DNA of 64,000 nt, from assembly GCF_004664715.2 (NCBI RefSeq), contig NC_051070.1:68514200-68578199 (forward strand). The letters are read 5' to 3'. Positions 57,768 to 64,000 of the stretch are shown here, in pieces. Position 1 is the stretch's first letter. Each line of letters starts with the position of its first letter. The DNA comes from Peromyscus leucopus (taxonomy: Eukaryota > Chordata > Mammalia > Rodentia > Cricetidae). Under the pieces are notes generated by a model, which saw only the letters and a list, made by a program, of their open reading frames with translations, had not been told where the DNA came from and searched no databases. The position numbers and the translations under genes were made by a program.

Positions 57768-57900
57768 GGGGTTGTGATCAGCAATAAGAGCGCTGGCTGC
57801 TTTTCCAGAGGACCCAGGTTGACTCCTCATACCTCCCACATGATGACACACAACCTCTTCTGGCCTGCAAACAAATGGTGCACAGATACTCCTGAAGGCA
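57768..57900 (+). repeat. B2 fragment
   Basis: Diverged head: gtgatcagcaataagagcgc tggctgcttttccagaggac. Confidence 0.6.
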
Positions 57901-57904
57901 GAAC

Positions 57905-58415
57905 ACCTGTGGTGCTGTTCTTGTCAGTTTGATGACATCTGGAATTAACTGAAACCCCAAAATAGAGCACACCTGTGAGGGATTTTTGCTTCATTTGAAA
58001 GACCCACTCCTGGATCTGGATCTTTGGGGTGGAAAGACACACTTTTAATCCAGATCTTTTGAGGTGGGAAGACCCACCTTTAATCTGAGCCTCAAATTCT
58101 GCTAGAAGCATATATAAGGACACAAAAGAAGGAAGATTGTGATCTTTGTCTGATTGTTCTCATCTTGCTAGCAAGTCTATTCCTTCACTGGCATTAGAGC
58201 CTACTTCTTCAGAATTCTGGCATACCCTGAAGACCAGCTGAGACATCCAGCCCTGTGGACTGAACAACTACTGGATTCTTGGGCCTTCCATTCATAGGCA
58301 GCCATAGTTGGATTAGCAGGACCACAGTCTGTAAGTCATTCTAATAAATTCCCTTTATATAATACATAGAGAGATTAATTCTGTAAGTTCTATTACTCTA
58401 GAAAACCCTAATACA
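57905..58415 (+). mobile_element. MaLR/ERVL-type LTR
   Basis: Contains aaagacccactcctggatct, agaagcatatataaggacac (TATA-like), gactgaacaactactggatt, attctaataaattcccttta (poly(A)-like) and actctagaaaaccctaatac. Confidence 0.6.
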
Positions 58416-59484
58416 ACACCTATATACATAAAGATAAAATAAACAGACATTGCAGAGGAATGATAGGTCTGTCATGTTCCATCCCTTAGCTATTCAGCAA
58501 GCCTTCTACTTTTAGTGCCAAACCAAGCCACTCAATATGGCACAATTATTGTATTTACAAGTTCTGAAAGAGGAACAACCAAATGTCATGACATTATTTC
58601 ATCCAGCCCCAAGTCCATACCATTTCAATTTCAAGTTTTTTTTTTACTTCATACGTATGCAACCTATGCATGAATAATCCATGCAACTCATCCCTCAAAT
58701 GCAACCCATCCCTCAACAGATACAAATGAGGAAGGAAAACAAGAGCAACCTGAACTAAAATCACCTAGCAAAGGAAAGAAAAGCCAATGAGCAGCAACCA
58801 TCACCCCATAGCAGGGGGAGTTGGAAGTTCTCCTCATGGCGAGGAAGTAAAATACTTCTATCCTGTCCACTGGATAGAAGTCGTCCTTCACACACTGCCC
58901 TCCCTGGCAAAACCTGAGGAGATATAGAAGAATGGTCCCTTCTAGAGACCAGACTTCTTTAGTAGATCACTTGCTGTTGACTGAATTTATGAGAGGCAGA
59001 ATCCAGGGCTGCCTTTGAGGCTGAGGTAGCATAAGAACTCACTTGCCTAACCTAGAAATTTCACTGATAATCAAATCCCCTAAAAGCCTAGTAGGTATCA
59101 GAACTTTTTGGCAAGTCCTGGGGATTGAACTTAGGTCACCAGGCTTGGCAACAAGCTCCTCTCCCCAATGAGTCATCTAGGCAGCCTCTGAGTATACCCT
59201 TTTAAATCTGGTTTGATTCAAAAGTCCTTCTTTCTGTCTTATTTTTAGAAACATGAAGATAACTTGCAGTTCCATGAAATGTAACACTTAATTGAACTTT
59301 AAAATTTAAAGCCTTTTTCAAGGCTACTGGGCGATGATGAACTTGAGAGACAGATTGCCTTGAAATTGAGGTCCTTCATAGAATGTTAGATAGTGCTAAA
59401 AATCAGGAAGAAAAATGAAGGCAAAGAGGCGTGGCTTTGTAAAGGAGTCATTGTAAAAGTGATGTTTGGATAAAGACCTGGGTG
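58416..59484. other. Mostly unassigned; B3 scrap near 59110-59190
   Basis: A B3-like antisense end (tggggattgaacttaggtca, caatgagtcatctaggcagc) is visible. No gene. Confidence 0.45.
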
Positions 59485-59652
59485 AGCTTGTGGTGGTTTG
59501 AAGGAAAATGGCCTCATAGGCACTTATGTTTGAATGCTTTAGCCTCAGTTAGTAGAAATGTTTGGGAAGGATTAGAAGGTGTGGCCTTGTTGGAGAAAGC
59601 CTGTTACTTACCAGGGGTGGACTTACAGATTTCAAAAGCCCATGCCAAGTCC

Positions 59653-60488
59653 TGTTGTGTGGTATTTTGTTTGTGTTCTGACAAATAAAGCTTGCCTGGA
59701 GATCAGAGGGCAGAGCTAGCCACTAGCTAACCAGAGAGGCCGGGCGGTGGTGGCGCACACCTTTAATCCCAGCACTGGGGAGGAGGAGACAGGACACCGG
59801 GTCCATTCAATCTGAGGATTCCTAGAGACAGGATGCCCTATTCCTCAGAGAGTTCGTAGAGGTAAGAAGTCTCTGGTGGCTGCTGCTCTGCTTCTCTGAT
59901 CTTCCAGCTTTCACCCTGTGGTGGTATTGTGTCCACCAAAATATTGTGTACTCTAATAAAAATATCTGGGGTCAGAGAACAGACAGCCACTAGATACAAA
60001 GGCTAGAAAATGGTGGCACTCACACCTTTAATCCTAGCATTCCAGAGATAGAAATCCCTCTGGATCTCTGTGAGTTCAAGGCCACATTGGAAATAGCCAA
60101 GCATGGTGACACGCCTTTAATCCCAGAAAGCCAGCCTTTAATCCCAGGGAGTGGTGGTAGAAACCAAAAAGATATATAAGGCGTGAGGACCAGAAACTAG
60201 AGGCATTTGGCTGGTTAAGCATGTGGCTGGTTAAGCTTCAGGCTTTCGAGCAGCAATTCAGCTGAAAGCCATTGGGATGAGGACTCAGAAGCCTCCAGCC
60301 TGAGGAGACAAGACCAGCTGAGGATCCGGTGAGGTGAGATAGCTGTGGCTTGTCCTGTCTCTCTGATCTACCAGCATGGACCCCAATAACTCGGCTTGGG
60401 TTTGATTTTATTAATAAGAACTTTTAAGATTCCTGCTACATCACCCTCAATATCTAACTCCAGGTTTTAATTCTTAAGACTAATTAGG
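59653..60488 (+). mobile_element. Composite B1-bearing LTR-like unit, itself split by a solo LTR
   Basis: Left part has tgtgtggtattttgtttgtg, caaataaagcttgcctggag and a B1 core (aggccgggcggtggtggcgc). The right part (caatatctaactccaggttt taattcttaag) resumes after the 59917-60440 insertion. It is the sense counterpart of 775-1230. Confidence 0.7.
59917..60440 (+). mobile_element. Solo LTR with B1-derived core, 6-bp duplication
   Basis: TGTGGTGGTATTGTGT...GATTCCTGCTACA. TCACCC is exact at 59911-59916 and 60441-60446. It is the same subfamily as 24758-25246, 524 bp long. Confidence 0.88.
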
Positions 60489-60661
60489 ATCAGGCTTCAA
60501 GGTCCAGTCTTGCTCCCCACCTCCAATTGGTAGATAAGATGTAAGCTCTCAGCTATAGCTCCAGGGCCATGCCTGCCTGCTGCCATGCTCCCTGCCGTGA
60601 TGATCAGGGGCTCACTCTACGAAAAATGTAAGCAAGACCCCAATTAAATGCTGTCTTTTTT

Positions 60662-60834
60662 CTTTTCTTTTTTTTTTTTTTTTTTTTGGTTTTTCGAGAC
60701 AGGGTTTCTCCGTGTAGCTTTGGTACCTTTCCTGGAACTCACTCTGTAGACCAGGCTGGCCTTGAACTCACAGAGATCCGCCTGCCTCTGCCTCCCGAGT
60801 GCTGGGATTAAGGGCGTGCGCCACCACCGCCCAG
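60662..60834 (-). repeat. B1 SINE, antisense, just upstream of the Zrsr gene
   Basis: T-rich tail then ggtttttcgagacagggttt ctcc and a full body. It ends about 60 bp before the CpG-rich region. Confidence 0.95.
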
Positions 60835-60894
60835 AGGATTTCCAGTATTTTTATTTTATGACTCTATCCCGAACACTTCAAAATTTTCTAGAAG

Positions 60895-61560
60895 GACTCG
60901 GACAGCCCGGGTGTGAGGAGAGCTGGGGAGGCGGCCCGGGGAGGCAGGTTCCTCCGGCCGCCGCGGGGCCTCCCTCCTTCCGCCCGGCCGGCGGCGCTGA
61001 GTGGACGACGGAGCGGGCCACTTCCGCTCGCCCCCTGCCGTGGGAGCGGAGAGGGCGGCAACATGGCGGCCGCCGGGCCGGCCGCGCGTCCGGGGACCAT
61101 GAGCCGCAAGGAGTACAAGGCTGCCCTGAAGAAGGAGAGGCGGAGGAAGCGGAGGCAGGAGCTCGCTCGACGGAGAGACGCCGAGCTGCCGCCGTCGGAG
61201 GCGGAAGAGGACGCCATCGCCGAGGAAAGGCGAGTCGAAGAAGAAAGGCTGGCGGAGGAGGAGAGGCAGAGGTTACACCGAGCATGGCTGCTGCGGGAAG
61301 AGAAGGCGCAGGAGGAGTTCAGGGCGAAGAAGGAGAGGGAGGAGGCGGCTCGGCGGCGGAAGGAGGAGGAAGAGAGAAAGCTGCGGGCCGAGTGGGAAGA
61401 GCTGCAGAGGAGAGAGCGCGAGGAAGAGGAGCAGAAGCGGCAGGAGAGGAGAGAACGGGAGGAAGCCGTGCGGCAGATGCTGCGGCGGGCCGAGGAGGCG
61501 TTGGGGGGCGGCGGCCCCTGGCAGAACCCGGAGCCGCCGCCGTCGGAGGTCAGGGAGAGA
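60895..61560 (+). promoter_or_regulatory. CpG-dense 5' region of the Zrsr retrogene
   Basis: CpG is dense (ten CpGs in 60961-61020) and contrasts with the CpG-poor repeats around it. It covers the leader and the first part of the coding region. Visible motifs include an ETS-like cacttccgctcg (61019-61030) and aacATGGCGGCC over the start codon, close to the YY1 core. In mouse the 5' region of Zrsr1 is a maternally methylated imprint control region; that status here is inference. Confidence 0.6.
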
Positions 61561-62478
61561 GGTCGAGCCAGCTGTCCGTTCTACAGCAAGACCGGGGCGT
61601 GCAGGTTCGGCGAGCGCTGTTCGCGGGCCCACGACTTCCCCGCCTCCAGCCCCACGCTGCTGCTCAAGAGCATGTTCACCACGTTCGGGATGGAGCAGAG
61701 CCGGCGGGACGACTACGACCCCGACGCCAGCCTGGAGTACAGCGACGAGGAGACCTACCAGCAGTTCCTGGACTTCTACCACGACGCCCTGCCCGAGTTC
61801 AAGAAGGTGGGCCGGGTGGTCCAGTTCAAGGTCAGCTGCAACCTGGAACCCCACCTGAGGGGCAACGTGTACGTTCAGTACCAGTCGGAAGAAGACTGTC
61901 GGGCCGCCTTTTCTCTTTTCAATGGACGGTGGTACGCAGGGCGGCAGCTCCAGTGCGAATTCTGCCCCGTGACCCGGTGGAAGGTGGCCATTTGTGGCTT
62001 GTTTGAGGTACAGCAGTGTCCAAGAGGGAAACACTGCAACTTTCTTCACGTGTTCAGAAATCCCAGCAATGAATTTAGGGAAGCCAACAGAGACACCCAC
62101 CTGTCGCCAGATTGGCCTAGCTCCTCCCTCGGTAAGAATTGGGAGAGGAGGGAAAGGACCGGCCACCATGATGAACACTACGTGGGGTCAAGACGAAGGA
62201 GCCTGAGTCCAGAGCGCTCCTACGAGAGGAAGGGCGAGTCTGACAGGAAGAGCGGTAGTAATCACAGGGGGGGAAAGTCTCACAAACACATGCGGCAAAG
62301 TCGTGAGAGGCGCAGGTCACTGAGCAGAGGACGAAGAAGGGATCACAGCCCTGTCCCCTGGAGCAAGAGCCGGAGGAGTCGCCGGAGCCGGAGTCGGAGC
62401 TCATCAAGGTCCAGGAGTCATGGCAGGAGGAAATCAGGTAGTAGAGACAGAACCACCCAGAGTCCCAAAGCTAAATAA
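61063..62478 (+). CDS. Zrsr1: Intact intronless ZRSR1/ZRSR2-family splicing factor gene
   Basis: Encodes 471 residues of the U2AF1-related (URP) family, which binds the 3' splice site and acts mainly with the minor (U12) spliceosome in the nucleus. Order: charged helical N-terminus (about 14-145, Glu/Arg-rich), CCCH finger 1 (C171, C180, C186, H190), UHM-type RRM (about 196-302), CCCH finger 2 (C311, C319, C325, H329), and an RS domain (about 376-460) ending QSPKAK. All zinc ligands are present. The ATG at 61063 has a strong context (A at -3, G at +4) and gives MAAAG like the ZRSR2 N-terminus; a second ATG at 61099 is possible. An upstream extension to 60913 lacks an ATG. The multi-exon parent Zrsr2 lies elsewhere, so an uninterrupted frame means a retrogene; mouse Zrsr1 is such a gene, inside a Commd1 intron. 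The length is close to ZRSR2, longer than I recall for mouse Zrsr1, because of the full RS tail. An independent Zrsr2 retrocopy is the alternative. Confidence 0.88.
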   Translation: MAAAGPAARPGTMSRKEYKAALKKERRRKRRQELARRRDAELPPSEAEEDAIAEERRVEEERLAEEERQRLHRAWLLREEKAQEEFRAKKEREEAARRRKEEEERKLRAEWEELQRREREEEEQKRQERREREEAVRQMLRRAEEALGGGGPWQNPEPPPSEVRERGRASCPFYSKTGACRFGERCSRAHDFPASSPTLLLKSMFTTFGMEQSRRDDYDPDASLEYSDEETYQQFLDFYHDALPEFKKVGRVVQFKVSCNLEPHLRGNVYVQYQSEEDCRAAFSLFNGRWYAGRQLQCEFCPVTRWKVAICGLFEVQQCPRGKHCNFLHVFRNPSNEFREANRDTHLSPDWPSSSLGKNWERRERTGHHDEHYVGSRRRSLSPERSYERKGESDRKSGSNHRGGKSHKHMRQSRERRRSLSRGRRRDHSPVPWSKSRRSRRSRSRSSSRSRSHGRRKSGSRDRTTQSPKAK

Positions 62479-62479
62479 A
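62474..62479 (+). promoter_or_regulatory. Poly(A) signal overlapping the Zrsr stop codon
   Basis: AATAAA begins two bases before the TAA stop (62476-62478). A GT-rich ttggttgttttc follows at 62481, fitting a downstream element, so the mRNA would have almost no 3' UTR. Confidence 0.65.
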
Positions 62480-62639
62480 CTTGGTTGTTTTCAAATACCA
62501 GTCTGTTTATGGCAGCTGCTCCCCTGTACAGTTTGACCAGACTAGTCAAACACTCTTGTGTAAATCATACTTTTTGATAAATTGTATATATAATAATATG
62601 AAATTATTTGTAACTTTGAGAGCGTCACGGTTTTTGTTG

Positions 62640-62835
62640 TTGTTTTCTGTCTCTCTCTCTCTCTCTGTCTCTTTCTGTGTGTGTGAGAGAGAGAGAGCGC
62701 GTGTGTGTTATCACAAGTACAGAGGTCAAAGGACAATTTTCACGAGTCAGTTACACAGTGAAACCCAGGGACAGAACTGAGGTCATGAGGCTTTCACACC
62801 AAGAATCTTTACCCTCTGAGCCATCCTGCCGGCCC
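62640..62835 (-). repeat. B3-type SINE with (TC)n(TG)n(GA)n
   Basis: Antisense B3 end (accctctgagccatcctgcc) and body (gacagaactgaggtcatgag). Compound microsatellite at about 62649-62708. Confidence 0.65.
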
Positions 62836-62879
62836 ACCTTTGTTCTTGTTAAGTGTCCATACCCTTGATTTTTGCCTTA

Positions 62880-63069
62880 TGCATATGGGTATTTTGCCTG
62901 CATGTATTTGTATGCACCACTTGTGTGCCTAGTGCCCATGGACACCAGAAGATGGTGTCAGACCCCCTGGACTGGAGTTATAGAGGGTTGTGAGCTACCC
63001 TTTGGGTGCTGAGAATCGGACCCAGGTCCTCTAGAAGTGCTCTTAACCACAGAACCATCTCTCCAGCCC
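62880..63069 (-). repeat. B2 SINE
   Basis: Antisense body (gtcagaccccctggactgga gttatagagg) and head (ttaaccacagaaccatctct ccagcc). Confidence 0.9.
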
Positions 63070-63902
63070 AACACACTTTGATTTGAACTCAAAAGTCACA
63101 TATGGCTTTAATGTTTTTCCCTCAGTTGTCTCATTTCAACAAGCCTCATTCTTTAGTCCCATAATTCTTATTTTTACTCACAACATAGAGAATACATCTA
63201 CGTTTATTTGATGGCATCCCTATTGTTGGGTTTTCAAAGATGACCCTCTTAGGTTTCCTTAACGATTCCACACATTTTGATCAGTTTCTTGGAATAAACT
63301 GTATCAAGAAAGCAATCCCAGTTGCCTTCCAGGAAGACGACAAACAAAGTCGCCTTACAGCTTCACTGCACGAAGTTATCTTGATCTTGACCAGTTTGGC
63401 AAGTTCAGGTATTTAAGTACTTGTTTTTATTATCACTACTTTTTCTACTTAATGGCCATTTTTTTCTTTTAAAACATATTTTTTTCTACATGTAAAAGCT
63501 GAATTTTTTTTCTCTCTCTAACTTATTTCCTGTTTCAAAGTGTTGCAGTACCCATTTCCAGACTCCTCTTTCCCCATATCTAGAGCCCCTCCTTCACCGG
63601 GGCTGTCGTGGTGTATATCTTACTTGAATAGTGTGTTGTGACAGTTCTTTATATAGAGACATTTTGTCATTTCCCAGAAAATTAGTCACTATTGACTCCA
63701 TGCACTGTTGAAATAGTCCTGGTATAACAATCACTGAAGAGTGATCAGCGGAGAGAACTGAATGTAGGATCATGTGTATGATCCCTAGCTTTCCCAAGAT
63801 GATCTCCTCTCACAGACTTTCACTGTCTCACTCTGGACCTCGACATTCAGTGTCACATGGTATTTAGGAATCTGACATTTGAGAATTCATTAAAGATGCA
63901 CA
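63070..63902. other. No gene recognised
   Basis: AT-rich unassigned sequence downstream of the Zrsr gene. Confidence 0.45.
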
Positions 63903-64000
63903 CAACTCTTGTGTGGTGGCATATGCCAGTAATCCCTGAGCTTAGGAGGCCGATGCCAGCCAAGGCTAGAATGAGACCCTGCCTCATTTTAGAAAACAAA
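63903..64000 (+). repeat. B1 fragment, runs to window end
   Basis: Old B1: cttgtgtggtggcatatgcc, agtaatccctgagcttagga, gagaccctgcctcatttt. Confidence 0.6.

Larger units (their letters stand above)
59485..60655 (+). mobile_element. ORR1-type MaLR LTR, split by nested LTR-like elements
   Basis: Left part: ggtggtttgaaggaaaatgg, ggattagaaggtgtggcctt, tttcaaaagcccatgccaag. Right part: atgtaagctctcagctatag, tgctgccatgctccctgccg, agacccc aattaaatgctgtc. The middle is filled by the units at 59653-60488. Confidence 0.75.

Noticed and set aside
60913..61062. N-terminal extension of the Zrsr frame
   Set aside because: The first codon is GTG, with no ATG upstream of 61063; the open frame reflects lack of stops in CpG-rich leader.
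60762..62006. 414-codon + frame overlapping the Zrsr gene in another frame
   Set aside because: Composition artefact of GC-rich, stop-poor DNA: Gly/Arg/Ala low-complexity text with no family resemblance, starting inside a B1.
61273..62178. 301-codon minus frame antisense to the Zrsr gene
   Set aside because: Leu/Pro-rich shadow of the GC-rich coding strand; no motif and no start context.
1..64000. Search for Commd1 exons that would prove the Zrsr1 locus
   Set aside because: No frame resembling COMMD1 exon 2 or 3 was found on either strand; exon 1 could lie right of the window, so synteny is unproven.
1..64000. Bacterial-type features (operons, CRISPR arrays, ribosome binding sites)
   Set aside because: The repeat content is that of a rodent nuclear genome; tandem repeats here lack unique spacers of constant length.

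Overview
The window is mammalian nuclear DNA from a muroid, most likely cricetid (hamster, deer mouse or vole type), rodent. The evidence is the interspersed repeat set: B1 copies with the internal text aaaggcgcaaagctacacag, tRNA-headed B2/B3 and ID SINEs, rodent L1 3' ends, ORR1/MT-type MaLR LTRs, class II LTRs and a URR1-type hAT element. The species cannot be fixed from sequence alone. Almost all of the window reads as intergenic or intronic DNA built from nested retroelements; long ORFs are rare and most are chance frames in repeats.

Two intact intronless protein-coding retrogenes stand out. (1) At 61063-62478 (+) is a complete 471-codon frame of the ZRSR1/ZRSR2 (U2AF1-related, URP) family: acidic/basic helical N-terminus, CCCH finger, UHM-type RRM, second CCCH finger and RS tail, with a CpG-dense 5' end and a poly(A) signal overlapping its stop codon. 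In mouse the intronless family member (Zrsr1) is an imprinted, paternally expressed gene inside a Commd1 intron, so this window may be the equivalent intron; no Commd1 exon was seen here. (2) At 34806-35309 (-) is an intact 167-codon copy of Ooep (subcortical maternal complex, KH-like fold) with a poly(A) signal, A-tail and a perfect 13-bp target-site duplication, so it is a young LINE-mediated retrocopy. A third, broken processed copy, of Polr2h (RNA polymerase subunit RPB8), lies at about 47668-48275 (+).

Layout: 0-6.3 kb SINEs, an L1 3' UTR and LTR pieces; 7.4-13.3 kb a cluster of antisense L1, one copy with a 5' inversion of twin-priming type; 14.4-20.2 kb mostly unassigned sequence; 20.5-26.3 kb a dead L1 carrying an ERVL/MaLR LTR (5-bp duplication), a class II solo LTR (6-bp duplication) and an L1 3' end with a GGAT array; 26.7-34 kb LTRs, ancient L1, URR1; 34.6-35.4 kb the Ooep retrocopy; 36-42 kb LTRs and ancient L1; 42.5-45.1 kb three minus-strand stretches that look like phase-compatible exons of an unidentified armadillo-like protein; 45.3 kb a 17-bp minisatellite; 47.6-50.5 kb the Polr2h pseudogene, SINEs and a GGGAT array; 51-60 kb L1 3' UTR, MaLRs and a 94-bp direct duplication; 59.5-60.8 kb a multi-layer LTR/SINE stack directly upstream of the Zrsr gene.

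The genes do not form a pathway with one another: the Zrsr protein is a minor-spliceosome 3' splice-site factor, Ooep is an oocyte factor and the Polr2h copy is dead. The common thread is LINE-1-driven retroposition.
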